Position numbers and translations under genes: made by a program. From Spirochaetae bacterium HGW-Spirochaetae-2 (GTDB lineage Bacteria; Spirochaetota; Spirochaetia; Sphaerochaetales; Sphaerochaetaceae): a stretch of DNA of 64,000 nt. Below the pieces are notes generated by a model. That model saw nothing but the letters and a program-made list of their open reading frames with translations. It ran no database searches and was not told where the DNA came from. Positions within the stretch are counted from its first letter, which is position 1, and every line of letters starts with the position of its first letter. The DNA lies in assembly GCA_002839355.1 (NCBI GenBank), contig PGXW01000021.1, positions 1 through 64,000 on the forward strand. Direction: 5' to 3'. Shown piece by piece: positions 36,388-45,456 of this stretch.

Positions 36388-36921
36388 ATGGAGAGAGTCC
36401 ATCTGCTGATTGTATATACAGGGAACGGGAAAGGGAAAACCACCGCGGCGATGGGACTGCTGTTGAGGAGCCTCGGACAGGGGGGAAGGTGTGCGGTCCT
36501 ACAATTCATCAAACCCGATTCGTTGGAAACCGGAGAGAAGCGGTTTTCCCGAAAGCTCGAGATACTTTGGGAAAATTTTGGCGAGGGGTTCCTGTGGGAC
36601 CAGGAAAGCGAGGAACCGACACGGGTCGCGTGCCGTCGAGGCTGGATGCGGGCCAAGACACTGATTTCCTCGGAAGCGTACGATCTTGTGGTACTCGATG
36701 AATTCACCTATGTGCTGAAGCAGGGGTATGTATCCATAAAGGAGTTCTCCGACTATATCGAAGCGTTGAAGGGAGAAGTGAAGACTCCCCATATTGTCAT
36801 AACCGGACGGGATGCTCCCGAAGGGTTGGTCGATATCGCGGACATGGTGCATGAGATCGTGGAGATCAAACATCCTTGGAGGACTGCCCAAATACCGGCA
36901 CAGCCGATGATTGAATATTAG
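36388..36921 (+). CDS. cobO: Cob(I)yrinic acid a,c-diamide adenosyltransferase
   Basis: A 177-residue CobO/BtuR-type corrinoid adenosyltransferase that forms adenosylcobalamin from cob(I)alamin and ATP. The P-loop GNGKGKTTAAMGLLLR begins at about residue 12, with VLQFIKP, and VVLDEFTYVLKQGYVS as Walker B-like region, then HIVITGRDAPEGLVDIADMVHEI typical of the family. No other cobalamin gene or cobalamin riboswitch is visible nearby, so it may serve salvage. Confidence 0.92.
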   Translation: MERVHLLIVYTGNGKGKTTAAMGLLLRSLGQGGRCAVLQFIKPDSLETGEKRFSRKLEILWENFGEGFLWDQESEEPTRVACRRGWMRAKTLISSEAYDLVVLDEFTYVLKQGYVSIKEFSDYIEALKGEVKTPHIVITGRDAPEGLVDIADMVHEIVEIKHPWRTAQIPAQPMIEY

Positions 36922-37005
36922 ACGGATGCCTAAAAATGATTAGAGCACCGATTAATGTATACCAAACAGTTGAAACAGGATATAATCGGTCTATGAGGTT
37001 ACCCA

Positions 37006-37647
37006 ATGGGATTCATTGAATGTCATTCGCATCTCCTTCCATTCGTTGATGATGGCGTCCGTTCGAAGGACGATTGTCTGAATGTCTTGGATGCCTATGC
37101 GAAGGCAGGATTCGATCGGGTTGTGGTAACACCGCACTTGTACAATCCTATGGTCACCACACGCATACAAAATATCCGGCCCATGTTTTCCTGGGCATCG
37201 GAAGAAGCGGGGACCAGGGGAATCGAGTTGATCTTGGGAAGTGAAACCTATGTCGGTGGTATGTTGGATCCGCAGGTGTTACCTTTCCTGAACAACTTCG
37301 TATTGCTTGAGGTGGATACCCAGACCGAACCGTTGTTCTTGCTTCACCATGCATTCGGATTGCGTAAGCGGGGGCATTCGGTGATACTGGCGCACGTGGA
37401 GCGGTACAGATGGTTCGATGAAAAATCTTCGGTCGCCGTCAAGTTGCGCGAAATGGGAGTGTACTTCCAGTGTAATGTGGATGGGGTCGAGAAAGGGTCG
37501 GCCGACCGCTATTTGCAAAGTGGTTTGGTGGATATCATAGCAGGAGACAATCACGGCGATGAAACGTTGCCCGCGCGGTTGGCCGCATTGCTGCAATCGT
37601 ATCCTGCTGTTGCACAACGGATGGAAAATCTGTTTTACATGCGTTAG
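37006..37647 (+). CDS. CpsB/CapC-like PHP-domain phosphatase
   Basis: A 213-residue PHP-fold protein related to the manganese-dependent tyrosine phosphatases CpsB/YwqE that control capsule kinases. It has the N-terminal metal motif ECHSHLLPFVDDGV, VVVTPHLYNP, LGSETYV, LAHVERYRW and the C-terminal IIAGDNHGDE, all candidate metal sites. No tyrosine kinase or polysaccharide cluster is near, so the substrate is open. GAGG precedes the ATG. It is the first gene of a five-gene rightward run. Confidence 0.85.
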   Translation: MGFIECHSHLLPFVDDGVRSKDDCLNVLDAYAKAGFDRVVVTPHLYNPMVTTRIQNIRPMFSWASEEAGTRGIELILGSETYVGGMLDPQVLPFLNNFVLLEVDTQTEPLFLLHHAFGLRKRGHSVILAHVERYRWFDEKSSVAVKLREMGVYFQCNVDGVEKGSADRYLQSGLVDIIAGDNHGDETLPARLAALLQSYPAVAQRMENLFYMR

Positions 37648-37667
37648 GAAAAATAGGGGGAATGTGT

Positions 37668-38903
37668 ATGCTGCTGGACATGACAATATCCAATTTTCGT
37701 TCGGTTCAGAATCCACAGACAATATCTTATGAAGCGGTGAAAGACAATCGGCTTTCCGCATCGAAGATCGTGGAAGTGACCGAAAAGCTAAAAGTCATCA
37801 AGACTTTGGCGATTATCGGGCCCAACGGTGCGGGAAAAAGTACCTTTGTCCGGGCACTGGAGGCGTTGAAGGCAATCATCCTTGCCGATGCCGAAATGGA
37901 GAATCCATTGCAGTTGCTCGCGGGAACCGCCTTCGCGTATTCCGAGGTGAAGGGTGGCCCGGCCGATATGACCGTCGAGTTGGTCCTTGGTACCGATGAA
38001 GTGACCGGCCAGGCACTGGTTGGCAAGTATACACTTGTCGCGGACCGTGAAAAGATCTATGAGGAATCGTTTCACCTGTTTGTAGGACGTTCCCGCAAAC
38101 TGATGTTCGAACGCAAGCTTGTCGATGGCAATGCGGAGGAGCTCAATTACAAGTACCGTTGGGGGAAGATGTTCCGGGGAGAGAAGAAGCGTTTGGTGGG
38201 AAAAGTTCCACCGACACACACCTATCTCGCAGCAGCTGCCAGAAAGGACAGTTCAACCTTGCTCCCGGTCTATATGTGGTTCTCCGAAGAGCTGATGATC
38301 CTTCCCTTCGGTTTGTCCACAACCAGTGAAAAGATGATCGTCGACCAATTGAAGAAGAACCCGTCGTGGAAAAAGTACTTGATCGATTTCCTCTGGAGCG
38401 TCGATATCACCGATATCAGGGATATCCGGTTCCAGGACGACCGCTTGATATTCGTGCATACCAATGTGATGCAGCACTATGCATCGTTTTTCAGCAACGA
38501 GTCGCTGAGCCTGCGTCGGTTGACTTCGATCGCGGTGGCGATGTTCGAGAGCTTTACGGCCAAACGGTTGCTGGTTGTCGATGATTTCGGCATGTTGTTG
38601 CATCCGTTCGCGTTGGAACATGTGGTGAGTGTATTCGAAGGAAACAACAGTTCATACGGATCGCAAATGATGGCTGTCGATTGCAATCCATCATTGTTGA
38701 AGGATGGTGTATTGCGCCGGGATGCCGTCTGGTTTGCGCAGAAGAATTCGGAATCGGCTACTGAGTATTTCAGCCTTGCCGATTTCAAGTATTCGAAAGC
38801 AAAGAAGGATCTCACAGGTCAATTGTACCTGAATGGTTCTTTCGGCGCATTGCCGATAACAAGTGAATTTGCTTTTGTTGACGAAGGGAAGAAGGAGCAG
38901 TGA
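37668..38903 (+). CDS. AAA/ABC-type ATPase, AbiL/RloA-like with altered catalytic motifs
   Basis: A 411-residue RloA/AbiLi-type ATPase: N-terminal LDMTISNFRSVQN strand, intact Walker A GPNGAGKST at 51-59, and the family's C-terminal LLVVDDFGMLLHP, RRDAVWFAQKN and LNGSFGALPI stretches. Catalysis looks impaired. The signature reads ESLSLRR (279-284) with Ser 281 where Gly is usual; Walker B is DD (305-306), not DE; the switch His position is Cys 339, with Asn 340 for Asp. ATP binding is likely, hydrolysis doubtful. ATG 37668 has AGGGGG seven bases upstream; ATG 37662 is too close to it. RloB follows by one base. Confidence 0.8.
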   Translation: MLLDMTISNFRSVQNPQTISYEAVKDNRLSASKIVEVTEKLKVIKTLAIIGPNGAGKSTFVRALEALKAIILADAEMENPLQLLAGTAFAYSEVKGGPADMTVELVLGTDEVTGQALVGKYTLVADREKIYEESFHLFVGRSRKLMFERKLVDGNAEELNYKYRWGKMFRGEKKRLVGKVPPTHTYLAAAARKDSSTLLPVYMWFSEELMILPFGLSTTSEKMIVDQLKKNPSWKKYLIDFLWSVDITDIRDIRFQDDRLIFVHTNVMQHYASFFSNESLSLRRLTSIAVAMFESFTAKRLLVVDDFGMLLHPFALEHVVSVFEGNNSSYGSQMMAVDCNPSLLKDGVLRRDAVWFAQKNSESATEYFSLADFKYSKAKKDLTGQLYLNGSFGALPITSEFAFVDEGKKEQ

Positions 38904-38904
38904 A

Positions 38905-39549
38905 ATGAAGCGGAAAAAAATCAATGAAAATCCACGCAAGACGTTGCTGATCGTCACATCTACCGAAGCCGAGTCACTGTATTTCTCCCAGATGAGAAAG
39001 GATTGCCGATATACGAACATGACCATAATCTGGGCAGACGAAGCCGTGACAGTCGAGGATATGGTCAAGCGTGCCGCCCAGGAACGTACCAAGGGGAAGT
39101 TTGATTCCACCTGGTGTGTATTCGGGTTCTCGGCAATGGGGCTGACTCCCGGGCAAGTACGGGAAGCGGTAGCCATCAGCGCCAAAAAGAAAGTCCAACT
39201 GGCTTGGACGAACCCGGGGATCGCCCTATGGTACCTGTTGCATCTGCAGACACCACGCATGCCGATCGGAGACGAAAGTCTCATAGACAGGACACTAGGG
39301 GGTGTGTTCCCCAAGTTCTCCTCAACTGCAGAGTACCTGCTGACCGAAGGAGCCTCCCTGCATTTGAAGCTGTTTCCCACCAAGGCGCAAGCTGTAGTCA
39401 ATGCAGGCAACTACAATTCGATCGCACAGCAGAATTCGGGTGGAGTCCCACCGGTACAGATGGCCAAGTTGCTCAACGAGATTTCCGATATCTGCGGGAA
39501 TGCCGATATGTCGCACAACCAGAAGCTCATCGGATTGAAGAACAGTTGA
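38905..39549 (+). CDS. RloB/AbiLii-like protein lacking most acidic active-site residues
   Basis: A 214-residue RloB-family protein, normally a Toprim-like nuclease partner of RloA. Family landmarks remain: LLIVTSTEAESLYF (14-27), WCVF (70-73), and AWTNPGIALWYLLHL (100-114). The usual CEG before TE is TST, the DxD after WCVF is GFS (74-76), and the Glu of NPCFELW is Ala 107. Only Glu 23 of the first motif survives. This predicts an inactive or differently acting protein. GGAG precedes its ATG, one base after the ATPase stop, so the pair is coupled. Confidence 0.72.
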   Translation: MKRKKINENPRKTLLIVTSTEAESLYFSQMRKDCRYTNMTIIWADEAVTVEDMVKRAAQERTKGKFDSTWCVFGFSAMGLTPGQVREAVAISAKKKVQLAWTNPGIALWYLLHLQTPRMPIGDESLIDRTLGGVFPKFSSTAEYLLTEGASLHLKLFPTKAQAVVNAGNYNSIAQQNSGGVPPVQMAKLLNEISDICGNADMSHNQKLIGLKNS

Positions 39550-39551
39550 CC

Positions 39552-40433
39552 ATGTTGAGCCAAGGTCTTACGATTCTATTGTATATGTTTGCCTTTGCCA
39601 CAGGGTGCATGACGCTCGTGCTCTCTGTGGTGTTTCATATACGCGAGTCGTACGAGTGGACAAAATACTTCATCGTATTTCATGCCTCTTTGCTACTGGT
39701 CATGGTGCTACAGGTGTTGAACGTCTTCGTGGATGTGTTCTTGGGGAACACTGTCGCTTCGGTGACGGGAATCGTGATCCAAAGCCTATTGGCGGCAAAT
39801 GTCAGTTTCCTGATTGCGTTTGTCCCCTTTTTCACCACGTGGATAATCGCCCAACCTTGGAGAAACCCTTTTAGGATATTGTTCTTCTTGCTGGCTGGCG
39901 CATATATGGCCTTGAGTGTTCTCGATATGATTTTCACTTCGACATGGGTATTCCAAAGTTCCATGATGTTGGTGTTCGTAGCAACATTGTTCTTCTGCAT
40001 ATCCGTCATCGTGAAGAATCTGAAAACCATTATCCAGCCCGATGTGAGGACTGTCAGCAAGGCGATCATCATCCTCTCCTTCGTCATGATCCCCTTGTTG
40101 GCGATCAGCATCGTGTTTCCCGACTTGCGCTATATATCCTATCCAATCTATTTCATGGCCTTCTCGGTCATCATACTGGTGTACCTGTTCATCTATTTCA
40201 AGCGGATGCCGCACGCTCTGGTTAGGGAATTGACATATGAACATGTTGCGAAATTCCATATCACCGAACGGGAATACGAGGTGGTGAAGCATATCAAATC
40301 GGGCTTTACGAACAAGGAGATAGCTTCTGCCCTCGGTATTTCCGTCAACACGGTGAACAACCATGTGGCGAATATCTTTTTCAAGACACAGGTTCGTAGC
40401 CGCATAGATCTTTTGAATGTATTGAACCAGTGA
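39552..40433 (+). CDS. Membrane-bound LuxR-type regulator (7TM-HTH)
   Basis: A 293-residue protein with about seven hydrophobic helices over residues 5-217 and a C-terminal LuxR helix-turn-helix at about 228-290. The HTH shows ITEREYEVVKHIKSGFTNKEIASALGISVNTVNNHVANIFFK, the standard LuxR recognition unit. Such 7TM-LuxR proteins couple a membrane signal directly to transcription; no phosphoacceptor domain is present. The start lies two bases after rloB, implying cotranscription. Target genes are unknown. Confidence 0.85.
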   Translation: MLSQGLTILLYMFAFATGCMTLVLSVVFHIRESYEWTKYFIVFHASLLLVMVLQVLNVFVDVFLGNTVASVTGIVIQSLLAANVSFLIAFVPFFTTWIIAQPWRNPFRILFFLLAGAYMALSVLDMIFTSTWVFQSSMMLVFVATLFFCISVIVKNLKTIIQPDVRTVSKAIIILSFVMIPLLAISIVFPDLRYISYPIYFMAFSVIILVYLFIYFKRMPHALVRELTYEHVAKFHITEREYEVVKHIKSGFTNKEIASALGISVNTVNNHVANIFFKTQVRSRIDLLNVLNQ

Positions 40434-40445
40434 TAGGGGGAACCA

Positions 40446-41246
40446 ATGGCAATCAAACGAGAACCGTCGGTGCGCAAGTGCGCTAGGCCGATCACACTGG
40501 TCCATGAACCGAAGGCAACAAAAGCGATCCTTTGTCTACATGGATATTCGGGATACCCGGGAGAGTTGGCTTTACCGGCGAAAAGACTTTTCGAAGCAGG
40601 ATTCGATGTGTTTGTACCCAGATACCCGGGGCATGGAACCGATGGGGAGGATTTCCTTTCCACCGGAGCCAAGGACTGGATCGGGGAGGCCGAAGGCATG
40701 CTCCGTAAACTGGACGGACAGTATGCGCAGGTGTCCTTGGTCGGTCATTCCATGGGTGGGGCGATCGCCGTGATTCTCGCAAAGCGATACGCGATCAAAA
40801 GCCTGGTGTTGTATGCTCCTGCATTGTTGATCCCTGCATTGAACCATGGAATGGTCTCTATGCTCAGCCTGTTTGTGAAAAAGAGACCGCGGGTCTGGAA
40901 CCAAGATCCCCGATACAGCTTCTTCGATGAAAGGGATGCCGATGACGATTTGTATCTCGGGTCGCAGTATTGGAGCTGGCTCTATCCCAAACAGTTGCGC
41001 CAATTGTCGCTCATCCGACGCGAAGCCGAACTGGCCTTGGCAGAAACCACCGCCGATATCCTTGTCCTCACCGGCGAGAACGATACCACTGTAAGTCAGG
41101 ATGTCGGAATACTGGTGCTTGAAAAAGGCTTGGGCAACAACAACTGGGTACATATGCCAAAGGCAACCCATCTGATTCCCTACGATATCGATACGGCGAC
41201 CCGTGAGGAAGCCATGGAACGGACGGTATCCTGGCTTTCGCTGTAG
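40446..41246 (+). CDS. Alpha/beta hydrolase (carboxylesterase/lysophospholipase-like)
   Basis: A 266-residue alpha/beta hydrolase close to Est30-type carboxylesterases and monoacylglycerol lipases. It has LCLHGYSGYPGE near residue 29 as the oxyanion region, PRYPGHG, the nucleophile elbow GHSMGG with Ser about 103, Asp in GENDTTV and His in ATHLIPYD. It probably cleaves acyl esters in the cytoplasm. AGGGGG lies ahead of the ATG, 12 nt after the LuxR gene, making it the last gene of the run. Confidence 0.85.
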   Translation: MAIKREPSVRKCARPITLVHEPKATKAILCLHGYSGYPGELALPAKRLFEAGFDVFVPRYPGHGTDGEDFLSTGAKDWIGEAEGMLRKLDGQYAQVSLVGHSMGGAIAVILAKRYAIKSLVLYAPALLIPALNHGMVSMLSLFVKKRPRVWNQDPRYSFFDERDADDDLYLGSQYWSWLYPKQLRQLSLIRREAELALAETTADILVLTGENDTTVSQDVGILVLEKGLGNNNWVHMPKATHLIPYDIDTATREEAMERTVSWLSL

Positions 41247-41264
41247 GTGTGTTCCATCGGCAGG

Positions 41265-41294
41265 TTGTTGCCACTTTTCCCTTTTTGCTATAAA
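41265..41294 (+). promoter_or_regulatory. Candidate promoter of the gltX-glyS-tyrS operon
   Basis: TTGTTG (41265-41270), 18-nt spacer and TATAAA (41289-41294). The predicted leader to the gltX ATG is about 47 nt. I see no T-box (no tRNA-binding TGGN box followed by a terminator). Confidence 0.45.
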
Positions 41295-41347
41295 ACTGTA
41301 CCAACTGGGGTCGATACATGACCTTATGTCAGGAGGAGACCATCCCC

Positions 41348-42826
41348 ATGAGTGTTCGCGTACGTTACGCACCTTCTCCCACCGGAATGCAGCATATCGG
41401 TGGAGTCAGAACCGCATTGTTCAACTATTTTTTTGCCCGGGCCCAGAAGGGTTCGTTCATCCTGCGTGTCGAGGACACCGACCAGGAACGGTCGACTCCG
41501 GAAGCCTTGCAGGATTTGTACGATACCCTCGAATGGTTGGGTGTCGAATGGGATGAAGGCCCACTCGTGGGTGGTGATTATGGACCTTACGTCCAGAGCC
41601 AACGTTTCGAACTCTATAAGGAGTATGCCGAGAAACTGGTTGCGGATGGTAAGGCGTACCGCTGCTACTGCACCTCCGAACGGCTCGATGCCCTGCGCGA
41701 GAAGCAGACACTCGAAAAATCGAAGCAGCAGGGGTATGACCGGCATTGCAGAAATCTGGACGAAGCCGAACGGTCAGCGCTTGAGCAACAGGGGCTTGCC
41801 TCGGTAATTCGCCTGAAGGTTCCCTTGGAAGGAAAGACCACGTTCCACGACGTTCTCATGGGTGATATCACGAGAAGGAATACCGACGTCAATCCCGATC
41901 CGGTCCTCCTCAAGTCGGATGGGTTCCCGACATACCATTTGGCGAACGTGATCGATGACCATCTCATGGGTATCACCCATATCATGCGGGCGCAGGAATG
42001 GATCCCCTCCGGACCGTTGCATATTCTCCTGTATGAAGCATTCGGATGGGAACCTCCCATGTACTGCCATTTGCCCATGGTGATGGGAAAGGATGGGCAA
42101 AAGCTCTCCAAGCGCCATGGGTCGACTTCGGTGCGGGATTTCAAGGCCAAGGGATATTTGCCGGAAGCCCTCATCAACTATGTGAGCATGGTCGGTTGGT
42201 CCTATGACGGCGAGAGGGAATTCTTTACGAAGGACGAATTGTGTGAAGTGTTCTCGTTGGAGAAGATCAACAAGGCACCCGGGGTCTTCGACTACAAGAA
42301 GCTCGAATGGTACAACGGCATGTATATCAGGCAAAAGAGCGACGGGCAGCTTACGGACATGCTGATTCCCTATCTGGTGGATGCCGGATTTGTTTCAGGG
42401 AACCCCTCGGAGAGTGAGACTGCCAAGATTGCGGCATTGGTACCGATAATCAAGGAACGTCTCAAGGTCCTTGGAGATGTCGTTGACATGGCACGGTTCC
42501 TCTTTGCGGAAATCGAAGCACCCGCGGTGGAGGATTTGTTGCCGAAGAAACAGGATATTCCCACAACATTGGAAGTCTTGGTTCGGGTCCTGCCGATACT
42601 ACGCAAGCTGGGTTCGGTAGGGGATGAGGTGCTGGAGCAGGAGCTTGCGGATATCGCGACACTTTTGGATATTAAAGTCAATGGAGTGTTCATGCCGATC
42701 CGTGTTGCGATCACAGGGAGTACCGTGAGTCCTCCCTTGTTGGACTCGATCCGGTTGCTTGGCATGGATACTGCCGTCGCCCGTCTTGAACGGGCTATTA
42801 CGATACTGAAGAACGAGGTTGCATGA
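41348..42826 (+). CDS. gltX: Glutamyl-tRNA synthetase
   Basis: A 492-residue class I synthetase. The HIGH-like motif is in [20 protein letters not shown] near residue 8, EDTDQERS is the usual glutamate-pocket segment, and KMSKS appears as [11 protein letters not shown] near 257. The C-terminal helical anticodon-binding domain is complete. ATG 41348 follows AGGAGGAG; an in-frame start ten codons upstream lies over that site. Whether it is discriminating or also charges tRNA-Gln cannot be told. The stop overlaps glyS (ATGATG). Confidence 0.95.
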   Translation: MSVRVRYAPSPTGMQHIGGVRTALFNYFFARAQKGSFILRVEDTDQERSTPEALQDLYDTLEWLGVEWDEGPLVGGDYGPYVQSQRFELYKEYAEKLVADGKAYRCYCTSERLDALREKQTLEKSKQQGYDRHCRNLDEAERSALEQQGLASVIRLKVPLEGKTTFHDVLMGDITRRNTDVNPDPVLLKSDGFPTYHLANVIDDHLMGITHIMRAQEWIPSGPLHILLYEAFGWEPPMYCHLPMVMGKDGQKLSKRHGSTSVRDFKAKGYLPEALINYVSMVGWSYDGEREFFTKDELCEVFSLEKINKAPGVFDYKKLEWYNGMYIRQKSDGQLTDMLIPYLVDAGFVSGNPSESETAKIAALVPIIKERLKVLGDVVDMARFLFAEIEAPAVEDLLPKKQDIPTTLEVLVRVLPILRKLGSVGDEVLEQELADIATLLDIKVNGVFMPIRVAITGSTVSPPLLDSIRLLGMDTAVARLERAITILKNEVA

Positions 42827-44151
42827 TGGCTGATACGACAATGGACAAATTGGTTTCCCTTTGCAAGAGACGTGGTTTCATATTCCAGTCCAGCGAAATC
42901 TATGGAGGACTCTCCGGAGCATGGGACTACGGTCCGCTTGGAGTGCAACTCAAGAACAATATCCGTGATTTCTGGTGGAAGGAAATGACGCAGATGCACG
43001 ACAATATCGTTGGGTTGGATGCCTCGATCCTCATGCATCCCCGAGTGTGGGAAGCGAGTGGCCACGTTTCCAACTTCACCGATCCCATGGTGGATTGCAA
43101 ACAGTGCAAGAGCCGTTTCCGATCCGACCAGATCGATCTCGAGGCCGCGTGTCCGAACTGTGGCACCAAAGGCTCGTTCACCGAACCAAGGAACTTCAAT
43201 CTCATGTTCTCCACCCATATCGGGCCGGTCCATGACGACGGATCGGTTGTCTATCTGCGCCCGGAGACCGCACAAGGTATCTATGTCGATTTCAAGAATG
43301 TCGTGCAGAGCAGTAGGGTGAAGGTACCGTTCGGTATCGCCCAGGTCGGCAAGTCCTTCAGGAATGAGATCACCACCAAGAACTTCATCTTCCGTTCTTG
43401 TGAATTCGAACAGATGGAGATGCAATATTTCTGCAAACCGGGTAGCGATGAGCAGTGGTTCTCGTTCTGGCGCGACCAACGCATGGCTTTCTACCATAAG
43501 ATGGGTATCAAACCCGAATCGTTGCGCTGGCATCGGCATGGCGAGGATGAGCTGGCTTTCTATGCGAAGGATGCGTACGATATCCAGTTCCTTTTTCCCA
43601 TGGGCTGGCAAGAGCTTGAAGGAGTCCACAACAGGACCGATTACGACCTTGGCCAACACCAGAAGTTCAGTGGCAAGGACCTCTCCTATCTGGAGCAGGA
43701 AACCAATGAACGATACTTGCCGTATGTAGTCGAGACTTCGGCCGGTCTGACCAGGAATGTACTCATGGCCCTCTCCGATGCTTATGAGGAGCAGGAGCTT
43801 GAAGGTGGCGATGTGCGGACAGTACTCCATTTCCATCCGGCGATCGCGCCTGTCACCGTTGCCGTGCTTCCCTTGGTGAAGAAGGATGGCATAGGGGAGC
43901 TCGCCGAGAACCTTGAACATGAACTGCGTGAGGATTTCGCCACGTTCTACGACCAGAGCGGAGCTATCGGACGTCGGTACCGGAGAATGGATGAGATCGG
44001 CACACCGTATTGCGTGACAGTCGATTACCAGACACTCGAGGACAAGACGGTAACCTTGCGCTTCCGTGATTCCATGGAACAGGTAAGGGTGCCCATCGAT
44101 GGATTGGTTTCGCGAATGCGAACAGAGACCAAGCAATACAAGAGAGCATAG
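42823..44151 (+). CDS. glyS: Glycyl-tRNA synthetase (alpha2 type)
   Basis: A 442-residue class II synthetase of the dimeric, eukaryote-like type instead of the alpha2beta2 type. It begins with [16 protein letters not shown] and [15 protein letters not shown], has zinc-like cysteines (CKQCKSRF and CPNCGTKG), [11 protein letters not shown], and motif 3 [10 protein letters not shown]. The C-terminal anticodon domain includes [12 protein letters not shown] and [23 protein letters not shown]. The start overlaps the gltX stop, indicating translational coupling. Confidence 0.96.
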   Translation: MMADTTMDKLVSLCKRRGFIFQSSEIYGGLSGAWDYGPLGVQLKNNIRDFWWKEMTQMHDNIVGLDASILMHPRVWEASGHVSNFTDPMVDCKQCKSRFRSDQIDLEAACPNCGTKGSFTEPRNFNLMFSTHIGPVHDDGSVVYLRPETAQGIYVDFKNVVQSSRVKVPFGIAQVGKSFRNEITTKNFIFRSCEFEQMEMQYFCKPGSDEQWFSFWRDQRMAFYHKMGIKPESLRWHRHGEDELAFYAKDAYDIQFLFPMGWQELEGVHNRTDYDLGQHQKFSGKDLSYLEQETNERYLPYVVETSAGLTRNVLMALSDAYEEQELEGGDVRTVLHFHPAIAPVTVAVLPLVKKDGIGELAENLEHELREDFATFYDQSGAIGRRYRRMDEIGTPYCVTVDYQTLEDKTVTLRFRDSMEQVRVPIDGLVSRMRTETKQYKRA

Positions 44152-44161
44152 GAGCAGTTCG

Positions 44162-45415
44162 ATGAACAAGGCATTACAGGTTTTGCAGGATCGTGGATTC
44201 TTACGGCAATGCACCGATTTGGAGGGGCTCAGCGCTCTGATGGACGAAGGTCCGGTAACATTCTATGTCGGTGTCGATCCGACAGGAAAAAGTATCCACA
44301 TCGGCCACATGGTTCCATTCTTCGCAATGCACCACTTGCAGGAGGCCGGACACAATCCCATCGCCTTGGTCGGTGGCGGAACCTCGTTGATTGGAGATCC
44401 CTCCGGCAAATCCGAGATGCGAAAGATGCTGACGATCGAACAGATCCGCGATAACAGCGCTTCCCTGAAAGCCCAATTGGGCACTGTCGTCGACTTTTCG
44501 CCGAACGAGGGAAGTGGCAAGGGGCACGCCATCATGCTGAACAATTACGATTGGTTGGGGAATCTCAATTATATCGAATTCCTGCGTGATATCGGCAAGC
44601 ACTTCTCCGTAAACCGCATGTTGACCTTCGAAAGCTACAAGCAACGTCTTGAGCGTGGTCTCTCCTTCATAGAATTCAACTACCAGTTGCTGCAATCATT
44701 CGATTTCTTGACGCTGTATCGGAACCAGGGATGCAAACTCCAGATCGGAGGTGACGACCAATGGGGCAATATCGTGGCTGGAATCGAATTGATCAGGCGA
44801 ATCGAAGGTTCGGAAAGCTATGGATTGACCTTCAACCTCATAACCCGTTCCGATGGCCACAAGATGGGCAAGAGTGAGAAGGGCGCGGTATTCCTTGATC
44901 CCGAAATGTTCAGTCCCTACGATTTCTACCAATATTGGCGCAATGTCAACGATGCCGATGTGGTGAAGTTCCTGAAGCTGTTCACATTCCTTCCGCTGGA
45001 TGAAATTGCCAGGTATGAAGGACAGGAAGTCAATATCAACGATGCGAAGGAACGGTTGGCATACGAGCAGACCAAGATAATCCATGGTGTGCAGGAGGCG
45101 GATAAAGCCAGGGAGGCCGCAAGAGCCTTGTTTGGTGGCGGCCTGTCGCTGGATTCGAGGGAAGGGCTTCCTTCCATATCGATTTCACAAAAGCTCTTGG
45201 AAGCTGGAATCGGTGCGGTCGAACTATTCGCAATGACCGATCTTTGCAAGAACAATTCCGAAGCCCGGCGATTGATCCAACAAGGTGGAGCGTTGGTTGG
45301 GGAAAGGAAAGTCGAAGATGTTCAACAAATAATCGATACATCTTGGGCCAATCAGGGTGAGATGATCCTCCGTGCCGGTAAAAAGCGGTATTTCAGAATC
45401 ATAATAGAGTCCTGA
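44162..45415 (+). CDS. tyrS: Tyrosyl-tRNA synthetase
   Basis: A 417-residue TyrRS. The HIGH motif appears in DPTGKSIHIGHMVPF near residue 41, the tyrosine pocket in YQLLQSFDFLTL and GGDDQWGNI, and KMSKS as HKMGKSEKGAVFLD near 237. A C-terminal S4-like RNA-binding domain (SEARRLIQQGGALVGERKV) completes it. The ATG at 44162 follows GAGCAG ten bases after glyS. Third gene of the synthetase operon. Confidence 0.96.
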   Translation: MNKALQVLQDRGFLRQCTDLEGLSALMDEGPVTFYVGVDPTGKSIHIGHMVPFFAMHHLQEAGHNPIALVGGGTSLIGDPSGKSEMRKMLTIEQIRDNSASLKAQLGTVVDFSPNEGSGKGHAIMLNNYDWLGNLNYIEFLRDIGKHFSVNRMLTFESYKQRLERGLSFIEFNYQLLQSFDFLTLYRNQGCKLQIGGDDQWGNIVAGIELIRRIEGSESYGLTFNLITRSDGHKMGKSEKGAVFLDPEMFSPYDFYQYWRNVNDADVVKFLKLFTFLPLDEIARYEGQEVNINDAKERLAYEQTKIIHGVQEADKAREAARALFGGGLSLDSREGLPSISISQKLLEAGIGAVELFAMTDLCKNNSEARRLIQQGGALVGERKVEDVQQIIDTSWANQGEMILRAGKKRYFRIIIES

Positions 45416-45456
45416 TACAAGGCTTGCCGGAAGCCGATTCCGACATGAGGCACTAT

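Noticed and set aside
37006-37647. Capsule tyrosine-phosphatase system around the CpsB-like gene
   Set aside because: No BY-kinase, Wzx/Wzy or glycosyltransferase gene is nearby, so only the family resemblance is claimed.
41247-41347. T-box leader for the synthetase operon
   Set aside because: Only about 47 nt of leader, no conserved AGGGTGGNACCGCG element and no terminator/antiterminator pair.
42370-44214. 614-codon open frame on the minus strand opposite gltX and glyS
   Set aside because: It is the antisense of two strongly conserved synthetase genes, has no ribosome binding site or domain character, and arises from codon bias.
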